A stretch of 64,000 bases of DNA from positions 1-64,000 of the forward strand of contig NZ_CANMZV010000004.1 in assembly GCF_947502415.1 (NCBI RefSeq). Reading direction: 5' to 3'. A program made the translations under genes and the position numbers. Below the pieces are notes generated by a model that was not told the DNA's origin, did not search any database, and saw only the letters and a program-made list of their open reading frames with translations. This DNA is from an uncultured Photobacterium sp. GTDB taxonomy: Bacteria; Pseudomonadota; Gammaproteobacteria; Enterobacterales; Vibrionaceae. Of this stretch, positions 17,834-26,832 are shown one piece after another (position 1 is the first letter of the stretch; every line of letters begins with the position of its first letter).

Positions 17834-19809
17834 TACGTCCTTAAGTGACTCTCATAATCTGCCAGCACTTTCTGTACCGATAACGCGCCTTGAGCTGGTG
17901 CACCTTTGTGATAACTTTTATCAATGGAGTTTTTTGCCATTTTATTAAGAAGTACTGTCACATCTTCAAAACGCTTAGGTGCACTCTTCTCCAACTCTTC
18001 AAGTGCAGCATTTAACTTATCAAGGCCAAATTGCGATTGACCTGTAACCGTACTAAACAGAATGAATTCACTTCGAGCTACAGTCAGTTCTCTATGTTTC
18101 GATATCAACAAAACTGTTTCACCATAGAGTTCCATCGCCGCTTCAACGTCTTCAATAGCCTTGGTGTAATAATGCTTCTTCGAATTTTCATCAGCCGTCA
18201 ATAAGACAGTATCGAGTACTTTCTGCGGCAAAATATGTGTGTAAAAATACGATTGAGCCTGGCTCTGACTCCATGCTCGGTGAAAGAAATCTTGCACTTC
18301 CTGCGATTCACCTTTAACAACCCACTCAGCTAAACTGTCAAGACTACGCCCTGTGTAATAAGTTAATTCCTGACTTTGTAACGCCGCAGTGTTTAGTCGG
18401 GTCATCAAATCCGTTAACTGTCTATCCGTATATTCAGACAGTCCCCCATTCCGGCGCAGCTCATCACGTAAAGAAACCAGCCTCACTCGAACATTACTAA
18501 TTGTTTTTGGCAGTGAATTAGCGATGATGCGCTGTTCATCAAGTTCATCTTCACTTTCTTGATAAACATCTCTTAGCCTGTTTTGCTGAACAGCATAAGC
18601 TTCTCGATATGGCGCAAGCGTCAACACATCTTTGGAGGTATCTTCCAACGAACTCACAATTTGCCAGGGTGGCTGAGCCAAGAACGCCGCAGTTTGAGCA
18701 GGTTTTATTGCAACAGTCACTGTGCCTGCCATGTCGAATCCAAAGTCAGGTTTATTCGCCCGATACAACACAGAACCTGTAACCAAGATAACACTCGCCA
18801 CTAACACTGCTTCTAAACACTTAAAGTTACCTAAGCGATGCTTGTATGCGCCCCGGCTTTGCGTTAACACCAAGTCGGCATTACGCAAACTATTGAAAAT
18901 AGGAGCATCGTGACTGGTCTTAAGCGCATTAACATCAATTTTTGCCAATTCCTGAGCAAAAGAAATAGCTGTAAAACCATGCTTGCGCGGCTTAGTTATA
19001 ACGCTATGTAAAAGCAGCCATACATGCTTAGGAATCGATTCTGGTCGCTTCCGTTGGCTCAGCCTCTCTTTCCAATCACTTTGTTCTGAAAAGCCTAAGA
19101 AAAGATGTCCTGTCAGCATTGCCATTGAATAAACGTCATCTTGGGGCTGTGCCTGACCGGATTCCAAGTACATCGGTGAAGCATACGACAAACTGGCCTG
19201 AGCATACTGCTGAGATTCATTAATATATTGAGCAGCGCCAAAATCAATTAACTTAACGCTGTCGTCTTCTCCAACCAATACATTTGAAGGCTTGATATCT
19301 AAATGGCAAATACCACGAGTATGCATATACTCTAATGCGCCCGCCAATTGGTAAATCAGCCAAGCAATATGATCATGACGGAAGCCTTTATTCGGATAAC
19401 GGCTTAACTTTTGAGCCAATGATTCGCCCTGAATCCACTCATACATCAAATATGGGCGATCAAATTCAGTCCCCAGCTTGATAAATTCAGAAATACCTGG
19501 ATGCTGAGATAATTCTAGCCGACTAGCTTCACCTATTAGCATAGAGCGCACAATTTCTGGTGCAGCTTCATTGACGACTTTGCAGCAAATCTGTTTATCT
19601 GATTCACCTTTTTTAGCAAGGCGATAGAGTGTTGTTGAGCCGCTTTTAGATTCAATGGTGTCTAAGACATCAAATTGAGAAAAAAGCACAAATTCAAGCT
19701 TGGGCTTGTTTTTTTTCGCCACATCCTGTTCGCGCTGTTTTTTCTTTTCAATGGCCTTTACAACTAGACGGTTAATAAACTCGTTAGCTGTACCCTGTTG
19801 CTCCGACAC
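17833..19809 (-). CDS. T6SS-associated Ser/Thr protein kinase (PpkA-like)
   Basis: The 658-aa product has a Hanks-type kinase domain in its first 300 residues: the Lys of CCKVV near 79, the catalytic loop HLDIKPSNVLV near 172, DFGAAQ near 190 and DVYSMAMLTGHLF near 222. The glycine-rich loop is degenerate (SKSGSTTLY). A single membrane helix (VLVASVILVTGSVLYRA, about 332-348) separates it from a large, mostly helical periplasmic region. This is the layout of kinases that trigger T6SS assembly by phosphorylating FHA or membrane-complex proteins; the FHA protein encoded at 2949-4400 is the obvious candidate partner. No matching PppA phosphatase gene is visible. Confidence 0.9.
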   Translation of the reverse strand: MSEQQGTANEFINRLVVKAIEKKKQREQDVAKKNKPKLEFVLFSQFDVLDTIESKSGSTTLYRLAKKGESDKQICCKVVNEAAPEIVRSMLIGEASRLELSQHPGISEFIKLGTEFDRPYLMYEWIQGESLAQKLSRYPNKGFRHDHIAWLIYQLAGALEYMHTRGICHLDIKPSNVLVGEDDSVKLIDFGAAQYINESQQYAQASLSYASPMYLESGQAQPQDDVYSMAMLTGHLFLGFSEQSDWKERLSQRKRPESIPKHVWLLLHSVITKPRKHGFTAISFAQELAKIDVNALKTSHDAPIFNSLRNADLVLTQSRGAYKHRLGNFKCLEAVLVASVILVTGSVLYRANKPDFGFDMAGTVTVAIKPAQTAAFLAQPPWQIVSSLEDTSKDVLTLAPYREAYAVQQNRLRDVYQESEDELDEQRIIANSLPKTISNVRVRLVSLRDELRRNGGLSEYTDRQLTDLMTRLNTAALQSQELTYYTGRSLDSLAEWVVKGESQEVQDFFHRAWSQSQAQSYFYTHILPQKVLDTVLLTADENSKKHYYTKAIEDVEAAMELYGETVLLISKHRELTVARSEFILFSTVTGQSQFGLDKLNAALEELEKSAPKRFEDVTVLLNKMAKNSIDKSYHKGAPAQGALSVQKVLADYESHLRT

Positions 19810-19963
19810 TTTATTCTCTTTTTGCCAACTAAACTAATAAGACGGCATCTTAAATATTTCCCCTTGCTTATTTCAATGGCACAAAATAAAACAAACACTA
19901 TCTCTATTAATTTAGTTAAAATCACTGCACTTTTAATAAAAACAACACCCTCTTTAACTATTA

Positions 19964-20923
19964 TTATTTAAGTGTTCCTCCACAATTTTGAAGTTGTAAT
20001 AATGATCTTGAATGTAGTTGATCAAAGAGCATTAAACTCCCGGGTTGAGGGTCATCATGCAAATGCGCAAAAGTAGCCACTGTTGCAATTCCCGAAGCCC
20101 TACCCAATGTTCCCCACCATTCATTGGTAAGTATGGCATCTTGTGGTTTGGCAAAACATTCACTACGAGCACCAATGGCAAATCCATAATCTTCAATATG
20201 ACTACGTTCATTGGTCATATCACTATAAATCTGTCCAAACTGCTGGGTATATTTACTGGCCTTTCGAACTAACCTCGTACAGCCCCGTCGATCGTTACTT
20301 TCCAAGTCAAAACTAGCAAAAAGAACGCTTGCCTGAGGACGAAGCTTTAAAGTCTCAACGATACTTTTCTTTGTCAGCACCATACCGGCAGCCCCCTCAC
20401 TAGGAATCACTCCCCAGGGATTGCTTTTACTCATAACACAAGACTGCTCAATCAGATCGTCTATCTGTTCAAACAAGCTATCGACAGCAATACACACAAG
20501 TACATCTAACTCCTTCATGGCCTCAATACATTCGCGGACGAACCTGTTTCCACCTTGCTCACTGACCTGTATATTAGAAATTAAATGCGCATACTCACTG
20601 CTTTCTAACCACTCTTGTACCATTATCTGAGATACCGATGACGGCAGAGAAAGTAGCAATGGCAATGGTTTTAATGACGATGGCAATTTACTCAACAAGG
20701 AGTTAAGCATAATGCTGAGCAACTCATGCGTTTTACCTTGTAAGTCATCCGCGGCTAAAAAGTCAGCCCTCGCAACCGTATACAACTCCCCCGTATTCGG
20801 TGATTCATATTGAGTAAAACGCCCTAGATCTGCTTTTGCAACAGCCACGGCTAACTCAATATTCATGCCAGTCGGAACCACAACATCACTTGCCATAATA
20901 TAACGTCCAAACTGCTGACTCAT
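19964..20923 (-). CDS. Ketosynthase/thiolase-fold protein of the T6SS cargo module
   Basis: The 319-aa product resembles the beta-ketoacyl synthase fold proteins found beside DUF2169 and DUF4150 genes. The segment CIAVDSLFEQ followed by NPWGVIPSEGAAGMVLTKK corresponds to the core GVDS...PGEGA region of ketosynthases. I see no nucleophile motif of the ACSS/ACAS type at the expected place, so it may be a non-catalytic scaffold. It overlaps the DUF2169 gene by 4 bp (ATGA), implying coupled expression. Its role in effector delivery is not established; the assignment rests on fold-like motifs and context. A 154-bp AT-rich gap separates it from the downstream kinase gene. Confidence 0.7.
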   Translation of the reverse strand: MSQQFGRYIMASDVVVPTGMNIELAVAVAKADLGRFTQYESPNTGELYTVARADFLAADDLQGKTHELLSIMLNSLLSKLPSSLKPLPLLLSLPSSVSQIMVQEWLESSEYAHLISNIQVSEQGGNRFVRECIEAMKELDVLVCIAVDSLFEQIDDLIEQSCVMSKSNPWGVIPSEGAAGMVLTKKSIVETLKLRPQASVLFASFDLESNDRRGCTRLVRKASKYTQQFGQIYSDMTNERSHIEDYGFAIGARSECFAKPQDAILTNEWWGTLGRASGIATVATFAHLHDDPQPGSLMLFDQLHSRSLLQLQNCGGTLK

Positions 20924-21906
20924 AACAAAACCTCAACGACAGGAAGAACTTTTGACGACACCAATGTGTGTTCTTGCCCCTGACAAGGAAATGCCGCGGT
21001 ATAAGTTGCTTCAATACGCATCTTCTCTGTATTAATCCATAACGTATAAAGCTTCATATCAACCGTTCGTTCATCCTCACCAAACCTCGCGACTGCCTGG
21101 TATTGCTCACTAGGAATACGGAAAGACAACACATCATCATGTGAAAAACCGCTGACCATGACACGCTCACCGCCATTTAAAAAACTCTTACATTGCTGGT
21201 CTTTCGGGGCACATTGGTAGAACTTCACATCAAAATCAAGGGGTAGCAATGGGCGTCGCTCCTCAAACCACGTTTCGTCATACGTTCCGGCATAACTCAA
21301 TCTTTCAGAAAAAAATGGAGGTAGAGGTCCAAAACCAGCCACTTCAACTTTATCCGTATTCGCCTGCCAATCTTGGCTTGAATAAAAAACTGAAGGGACA
21401 GCACAACTCAGCAACTCTTGATTACTTTGCGCAATCCCGCAACCCAGACGATTTCGATGATCTCCACCTAAGGCATGGCAATAATCAACGTCTTGGACAA
21501 TAAAAGCCTGCGGTGTGGAAACCGTAATACTGCCACCGTGAGATACCCATTGACGCGGACCTATTACGTCCAAGGTCTTATCTATATGTCCATCAATTAA
21601 GAGTCGGCACTGATGATGTTTCACTGGGCGGTTAGCATAACTACGTGCCTTACCATAGATAATGACATCGGTATTTCTTTTGAGAACAGGAAAGTCGTGG
21701 TCAGCAACCATAGAGGAAAAACCAGGTTCGCCCAGGAAAAGTGGATCGTCATACACTTCCACATCATCAACTTCCACCCATTGTTTTTCCATGAACTGCC
21801 ACGCACGTTTTAAGCTCAATACCCAAACTTCATGGCCATTCGCATCTCGCTGGAAGCGTCCTTTTATCGATTGATTAGGTCCAGCGTCAATATCCCACAG
21901 CTGCAT
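20920..21906 (-). CDS. DUF2169-family T6SS effector adaptor
   Basis: DUF2169 proteins are T6SS adaptors that load PAAR-like (DUF4150) effectors onto VgrG. The 328-aa product carries the family features GHEVWVLSLKRAWQF near 24, DDPLFLGEPGFSSMVADHDF near 55, KRNTDVIIYGKARSY near 78 and GPRQWVSHGG near 118. It overlaps the upstream helical-protein gene by 20 bp and the downstream ketosynthase-like gene by 4 bp. The only DUF4150 gene visible is at the left edge of the window, about 20 kb away. Confidence 0.88.
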   Translation of the reverse strand: MQLWDIDAGPNQSIKGRFQRDANGHEVWVLSLKRAWQFMEKQWVEVDDVEVYDDPLFLGEPGFSSMVADHDFPVLKRNTDVIIYGKARSYANRPVKHHQCRLLIDGHIDKTLDVIGPRQWVSHGGSITVSTPQAFIVQDVDYCHALGGDHRNRLGCGIAQSNQELLSCAVPSVFYSSQDWQANTDKVEVAGFGPLPPFFSERLSYAGTYDETWFEERRPLLPLDFDVKFYQCAPKDQQCKSFLNGGERVMVSGFSHDDVLSFRIPSEQYQAVARFGEDERTVDMKLYTLWINTEKMRIEATYTAAFPCQGQEHTLVSSKVLPVVEVLL

Positions 21907-23212
21907 ACTGGTTCCTTAGATTAAATCGCTCCGTTGCGACAGGCATGTTTGCCATTTGTTGGATTAATAACTGCTGTTGAATACGTGGCATCATGGCATC
22001 CCATGGTACGTATAAACGAGATCGGATACACAGCTGACGCCATAGCCATTCACGTAACATGCTGTTTATTTCAGGACTCTTCAGGGCTCTAAGCGTATTA
22101 TCGAAATTTAAAGAACGTCCTAAACGAATTGGCTGACTGCGCAGGACCTGCGTTTCTGTTGTCCAGAGACTGAGCGATACAAGGGCATCAGACCATTCAA
22201 CATCAACCCCTAATTGGCTTGGCCGATATGGAAGTAAATCACCATAAACGACATATAAAGCACTCCACCACAGTTCACCATCGTCCTCGTCCAATGCCTG
22301 CATATGTTCGACAGCAGTCGTTACCCAACTTGTGTCCCCCACAAGAGCCAAATGTATAGGTGCTTCCTTTTGTCCAACATCAAACGCCATAAACTCATGA
22401 AGTTCGAGCAACTTTGCGTAAGTGGCTACAAGTCCATTTGGTAAGGTCATAAGGTCTGTACCAAAATACTGTCTAAACCATGTATTGCGATCTTCTTTAA
22501 GCAACAGACGTTCAAACAAGCTCGCATCCCCTACCTCGTTCTCTTCCAGCCACTCTATGCTTTCATCCACATTCGCTAAAGCCAAAGAAACTTGCAAAGG
22601 CTTTGCATCAAGCTTTTTACTACTAGCCCAATACTTTGTAAGTGCAACACTTTGTGTCTGCCTTAAGACAAGGTACTGGAAATAATCGAGACTACCACTA
22701 GCCTGACCTTCAATTAATTTCGCAAATAATGAGTCAAGCTCGGTGCTATTGGCATGTAATACCAACATCTTGGCCATTTCCGAAGGAAGTTTAGACAAAC
22801 AGTCAATGGCAATAAGTAAATGACCTGGATGCTCTTTTTGAAGTTTCGGATTAAACAGAGCCCATACCAATACAGCAGGTGAACTATCCCCCAATTGATA
22901 AAGAAGTCCAGGATGAAGGCGATATAGAGCTAGCAGCGCATCGAAAATCCCCTCTAACTGACGCTCTACCAGCAGTAAGTAATCCAATTCAAACGCTGGA
23001 AAACCTTCTCGATGAAGACGAAAACACTGCCTCAACATAAACTCTGCCGACTCTTCTGCTAGTGCAACTTTTTCCTGTCCAAATTGAACCCATTTTTCAG
23101 GCAGTCCGGAGAGCGATCCAATTTGGAGTTTGACTAATCTCACTGCCTCAGCCAAATCGCTATCAGTCAGAGGTTTCGCGATTTGATCAACTGAAAGTCT
23201 TTGTCGAATCAT
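21887..23212 (-). CDS. Helical T6SS-associated protein (TIGR02270-like), function unknown
   Basis: The 441-aa product is rich in Leu and Ala and predicted to be almost entirely helical, like HEAT-repeat proteins: helical pairs such as FPAFELDYLLLVERQLEGI and the HPGLLYQLGDSSPAVLVWAL stretch recur along its length. It resembles the conserved hypothetical proteins annotated as TIGR02270 near DUF2169 genes, but I cannot confirm membership without a profile search. It has no signal peptide or membrane segment. It sits between the DUF6484/DUF3540-like gene (9 bp) and DUF2169 (20-bp overlap), so it is part of the vgrG-linked cargo module. Confidence 0.6.
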   Translation of the reverse strand: MIRQRLSVDQIAKPLTDSDLAEAVRLVKLQIGSLSGLPEKWVQFGQEKVALAEESAEFMLRQCFRLHREGFPAFELDYLLLVERQLEGIFDALLALYRLHPGLLYQLGDSSPAVLVWALFNPKLQKEHPGHLLIAIDCLSKLPSEMAKMLVLHANSTELDSLFAKLIEGQASGSLDYFQYLVLRQTQSVALTKYWASSKKLDAKPLQVSLALANVDESIEWLEENEVGDASLFERLLLKEDRNTWFRQYFGTDLMTLPNGLVATYAKLLELHEFMAFDVGQKEAPIHLALVGDTSWVTTAVEHMQALDEDDGELWWSALYVVYGDLLPYRPSQLGVDVEWSDALVSLSLWTTETQVLRSQPIRLGRSLNFDNTLRALKSPEINSMLREWLWRQLCIRSRLYVPWDAMMPRIQQQLLIQQMANMPVATERFNLRNQYAAVGY

Positions 23213-23221
23213 GGTGTACTT

Positions 23222-23710
23222 CTAATTTATGGCTATTGTTGAACCCTGTATCTTTTGAGCTTTTTCTGCTTGCGATGTAACGTATTTGGCTCGAGTAGTA
23301 ATACGTCCATCTCGTCCGCTATACCGCGTTTGCGTCTCACCACTTTTCACGATCAATTCCTGCTCTGCCTCTATCACCATCTGTGGAGCACGCAGAACTA
23401 ACGGCTTGTCGTCATTAAGAAGAGAGAAAAAAACATCCGTTAAAACAGGCAAATTGATGTCACCATTTAAGAATTCAATTCGACAAGTCAACTTGTTCTC
23501 AATGGCCATTTCTAACTCTGACTTTCGAAATTGCCGGCCAATCTTTGCGCTGATCGGTCTGCCATAAAGATTCCCTTCAAAATCGACACGTACACTTTCA
23601 AGGTTAGTGTTAATAGCAACGACCAGCCCAAAACGGGCAAAGCAAGCCGAAGATTCGGCTTGCTGTGTCGTTTCTATGGTTTCAGTAATAAGTGAATTGG
23701 ATTGTTTCAT
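23222..23710 (-). CDS. DUF6484/DUF3540-like VgrG-linked protein
   Basis: The 162-aa product has an N-terminal beta domain (FARFGLVVAINTNLESVRVDF, here shortened; about residues 23-60) and a C-terminal end TRYSGRDGRITTRAKYVTS, then KIQGSTIAIN. This end resembles the beta-helix-like tips of VgrG and of DUF3540/DUF6484 proteins, which are found in VgrG-DUF2169-DUF4150 gene sets. It starts at the last base of the vgrG stop codon. It probably helps build or decorate the spike; the exact role is unknown. Confidence 0.7.
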   Translation of the reverse strand: MKQSNSLITETIETTQQAESSACFARFGLVVAINTNLESVRVDFEGNLYGRPISAKIGRQFRKSELEMAIENKLTCRIEFLNGDINLPVLTDVFFSLLNDDKPLVLRAPQMVIEAEQELIVKSGETQTRYSGRDGRITTRAKYVTSQAEKAQKIQGSTIAIN

Positions 23711-25788
23711 TAGTTAATTGCCACTTTGCCACCTTTCACAACTACTTTACTGCCACCTTCAATAGTGATGGAGTCTCCTGATAACTTGATACTACCATCG
23801 CTCGACATCACCAATGAGGAACTACCCGTTTTCAATACAATCTTCTCACCGCTCACAACCTGAGTCGCGCCATCAGCTTTAAACGATGTATTGCCTTTTA
23901 CCGCTACCGTTAAATTACCGCCGACAGTTTGGTTATCATCAGCACTAACATCACTTGAGCGTGAAGCTCCAACAGTCAGGTTGCTGTTTTCACCGATATC
24001 TAGATCATCGTTCTTTCCGATCTTGGTGGTACGGTTATCGCCAACATCTAATTTTGTATTATTTTTCACAGATTGCGTTTCATTCGCGTTGTACTTAACC
24101 GTTACGTCCTGTTCAACCGTTTCAGAGAACGTGCTGTTAACTTGAGTTGTTTTATGGCCATCAATAGTTTCTTTATGGTCGCCATGTACCTCATTGGTTT
24201 GATGCCGGCCAACTTTCAAGAACTCATCTTGACCGATGTCACGAAAGCGATTATTTAGTACCTTCGTTGACATATCCTTTTGGGCGTGAATGTGGATCTC
24301 TTCTTGGTTAGCCTCATCCTCAAAGCTCAACTCGTTATAACCGCTGCCTTTGTGTGTTTGAGTACGGAACGTCGTACGTGTTTTATTTTCTGGTAATGAG
24401 TACGGTGGATAATGCAAGCCGTTATATACTGCGCCTGTAACTAATGGTTTGTCTGGATCACCTTCAAGGAAAGACACCACCACTTCATGACCAATTCGAG
24501 GTAGGTACACTGCACCCCACGTTGGTGCAGCCATCGATTGACTAACACGAATCCAACAGCTGGCATTTTCATCATTTTTACCATAGCGGTCCCAATGGAA
24601 TTGAACCTTGATGCGTCCCAATTTATCGGTATAAATCTCTTCACCGGCTGGACCAACAACAACGGCAGTTTGTGGGCCATCAACCACTGGTGCAGAAAGC
24701 TTGGGAGCCTTGAATTCAACGCTACGAGGTATGCACACAAACTGGTTCTGATATGTCGTTGGCATACCACTCGCTTCTTCTTCATGCACCTGCGGATCAT
24801 GCCCACTATGAATCACAGACAACATGGTGTAATCACGGTTAATTGAGCTTCGTGGATGCTTATCGATATTAAAGCTATAACCCGAGCTCAAGCGCATTAC
24901 GCAACTAGCCCCTTCCACTTGATTGTTATCAACTGCATGCTCGTTCATCCATTCACTAGCGCGGATTTGCCCCTGTCCAGGATTGCTGTAACGAGCAGGG
25001 AAGTCGAAAAAAGCTAGATCTTGATCGAGCTCACCGTTACTCGTCATCTCTTGAGGAATACGAGGGTACTCATAATTGTAATCAGTCTGAGTTACGCAAC
25101 CAGTACGGACCCGATTAATTAACTCAAGATCGAAAATATGCTCACGATCCGCGACACCACCGCCGCCCGACTGATAAACAATCGGTCCAGTATATGACGA
25201 ATTTTGTGGCGTACCCTCCAGCTCAGCAATTGCATCATTACTGTCCACAATCACCATGGTGTGATTCGATTCAGAGTGCTCGAAGTAGTACCATATACCG
25301 TGCTCAGCCATAAAGCGTTGAATAAAATGACTATCTGTTTCGCGATATTGCAAAACATACTCTTTGGCAAGATACATACCCGAAAGCTCAAGTCGATAGT
25401 CCGTCACCGATGCATCATCAAGTACTTTAGAGATAATATCCGGAACCGACTGCTGCTGAAAAATCCGACAGTCTTGACGCTGGGTAAGAAACCAAAGTTG
25501 CGGAACCAATACCACCTGGTAGCGACTGAAACGTCGACCTTGCCCAAGATAACGAACTTCATTCACTACACCGTGAAAATAACGAGCTACACCAATACCT
25601 TGCCCATATAAACTTAACAGTGCAGGCTTTCTAATTAGTGCATCAAAAGTAATATCTGCATCAAGTGAAAGTAATGATAGACTCACACTAAACGGCTTAG
25701 ACAGCTCTTCAGTTACATGGAAGCTTTCAACTCGAAACTTATGCTCCGTCCCAAGTACTTCAAATTTGAACTCTACATCATTAACCAT
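23710..25788 (-). CDS. vgrG: T6SS spike protein VgrG (TssI)
   Basis: VgrG is the trimeric spike at the tip of the Hcp tube. The 692-aa product has the gp27-like N-terminal part (about 1-370, with RYFHGVVNEVRYLGQGRRFS and the DSHFIQRFMAEHGIWYYFEH block), the gp5 OB-fold (ASCWIRVSQSMAAPTWGAVY, then PRIGHEVVVSFLEGDPDKP), and a C-terminal beta-helix of short repeats (DVGDNRTTKIGKNDDLDIG and similar). It ends at KGGKVAIN with no extra domain, so it is structural and not an evolved VgrG. A terminator lies between it and hcp upstream; the downstream DUF6484/DUF3540-like gene is coupled to it. Confidence 0.97.
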   Translation of the reverse strand: MVNDVEFKFEVLGTEHKFRVESFHVTEELSKPFSVSLSLLSLDADITFDALIRKPALLSLYGQGIGVARYFHGVVNEVRYLGQGRRFSRYQVVLVPQLWFLTQRQDCRIFQQQSVPDIISKVLDDASVTDYRLELSGMYLAKEYVLQYRETDSHFIQRFMAEHGIWYYFEHSESNHTMVIVDSNDAIAELEGTPQNSSYTGPIVYQSGGGGVADREHIFDLELINRVRTGCVTQTDYNYEYPRIPQEMTSNGELDQDLAFFDFPARYSNPGQGQIRASEWMNEHAVDNNQVEGASCVMRLSSGYSFNIDKHPRSSINRDYTMLSVIHSGHDPQVHEEEASGMPTTYQNQFVCIPRSVEFKAPKLSAPVVDGPQTAVVVGPAGEEIYTDKLGRIKVQFHWDRYGKNDENASCWIRVSQSMAAPTWGAVYLPRIGHEVVVSFLEGDPDKPLVTGAVYNGLHYPPYSLPENKTRTTFRTQTHKGSGYNELSFEDEANQEEIHIHAQKDMSTKVLNNRFRDIGQDEFLKVGRHQTNEVHGDHKETIDGHKTTQVNSTFSETVEQDVTVKYNANETQSVKNNTKLDVGDNRTTKIGKNDDLDIGENSNLTVGASRSSDVSADDNQTVGGNLTVAVKGNTSFKADGATQVVSGEKIVLKTGSSSLVMSSDGSIKLSGDSITIEGGSKVVVKGGKVAIN

Positions 25789-25810
25789 ATCTTTTACCTG
25801 ATGCTAATAA

Positions 25811-25838
25811 GGAAAAAGGGCCAAAATGGTTGGCCCTT
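25811..25838 (-). terminator. Terminator/attenuator between hcp and vgrG
   Basis: On the minus strand AAGGGCCAA / TTGGCCCTT form a perfect 9-bp stem with a 5-base loop, followed by TTTTTCC. It lies in the 67-bp gap between hcp and vgrG, so hcp can be transcribed alone with partial read-through into vgrG. Confidence 0.85.
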
Positions 25839-25855
25839 ACTATGAATGCGTACAA

Positions 25856-26374
25856 TTAAGCTTCGCGTGGAGCACGCCAGTCATCGTGACCTGCAGTACT
25901 ACCAGCTCGGTGTGATACATCAATTGCGCGGTATGTGAATTTCAAAACTTCTTCAACAACACGGTCTGAAGTTGATGCATCTTGACAGTGTGCCATACGA
26001 GTTTGCATATCAACCAGCAGCGCATCGATTAGTTTAATTGTGTAGTAATGCTCTTGCTTACCAGAAACAGATGTACGGTAGAAGTTAATCTTACACTCAG
26101 GAAGTTTCTCACCAGATACTAGCGCGTTAAATAATAGTGGAGAACAGCGATCTTGCTGCTTGGTTACAACAATTGGACGGTGAACACGCTGACCAGTTGG
26201 CTGGCCGCTTTGTGGATCGCGAGGAACAGTTAATACATGATCTAGTTCTTGAACTAAGAATTCATCCACGTGAGCTTCCTGCCAAGTGTTACCTACAGAT
26301 TCTGCAGAGTAAGCGCCTTCTGTAATCAGTTGTTGATTTTCACCTGTAATTGACATATACGCTGGAGTTGGCAT
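25856..26374 (-). CDS. hcp: T6SS tube protein Hcp (TssD)
   Basis: Hcp hexamers stack into the secreted inner tube. The 172-aa product has the same length and layout as V. cholerae Hcp: MPTPAYMSITGENQQLITEG, HVDEFLVQELDHVLTVP, DPQSGQPTGQRVHRPI, the YRTSVSGKQEHYYTIKL strand and the ending DDWRAPREA. The ribosome binding site AAGGAAAT precedes the ATG. A near-consensus sigma-54 promoter lies about 75 bp upstream and a terminator follows the gene. Confidence 0.98.
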   Translation of the reverse strand: MPTPAYMSITGENQQLITEGAYSAESVGNTWQEAHVDEFLVQELDHVLTVPRDPQSGQPTGQRVHRPIVVTKQQDRCSPLLFNALVSGEKLPECKINFYRTSVSGKQEHYYTIKLIDALLVDMQTRMAHCQDASTSDRVVEEVLKFTYRAIDVSHRAGSTAGHDDWRAPREA

Positions 26375-26447
26375 TGATATTTCCTTCTTAACAAATTTTC
26401 TTTAATTAAATTAACCAAATCGCTTATCACCGCGATACAACACTCAT

Positions 26448-26463
26448 AGCAAACACCGTACCA
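26448..26463 (-). promoter_or_regulatory. Sigma-54 (-24/-12) promoter of hcp
   Basis: On the minus strand the sequence reads TGGTACGGTGTTTGCT, matching the sigma-54 consensus TGGCACG-N4-TTGCW at all but one defined position, with GG and GC separated by 10 bp. Transcription would begin near 26438, giving a leader of about 60 nt before hcp. The activator VasH is encoded at 29471-31090. Confidence 0.88.
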
Positions 26464-26832
26464 ACTCTTTAAGCCCAATAAATACAATAACTTACAGAAA
26501 CACCCGAATTATTTACAAAAATATTAGTTATAATTTATTGTGTTATTTTGCAATAAATCAGAAGGCAATCATAATTTATTAGAAGAAACAGTTAAAGTAG
26601 ATAAATTTGGTATTTACAGAAAAATAAAAGTCAGAAAAACTATTAATTTAGGCATAATGACTAGCAAATAATTCAACCTAACCAATAATCAGCCAGCAAA
26701 AATAAAACAATAAAGGAATTACCATCCATTTTATCTAATTTATGGCCTCACCATCAGGCTTTCAAAAAAAAGAGAATCGATTCTTTAGTATACTGGGCTT
26801 ATTTATTACTCTGCCTAATATCCGTAGATAAA
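26464..26832. other. AT-rich hcp/clpV divergent intergenic region
   Basis: This gene-free stretch between the hcp promoter and clpV is very AT-rich. It should hold VasH enhancer sites upstream of the hcp promoter and the clpV promoter. I could not pick a reliable clpV promoter: a TATACT hexamer at 26789-26794 has no good -35 partner. A 12-bp perfect palindrome AGAATCGATTCT sits near 26773-26784. Confidence 0.5.

Noticed and set aside
23710-25788. Evolved VgrG with a fused toxin
   Set aside because: The protein ends within the beta-helix repeats at KGGKVAIN and has no additional domain.
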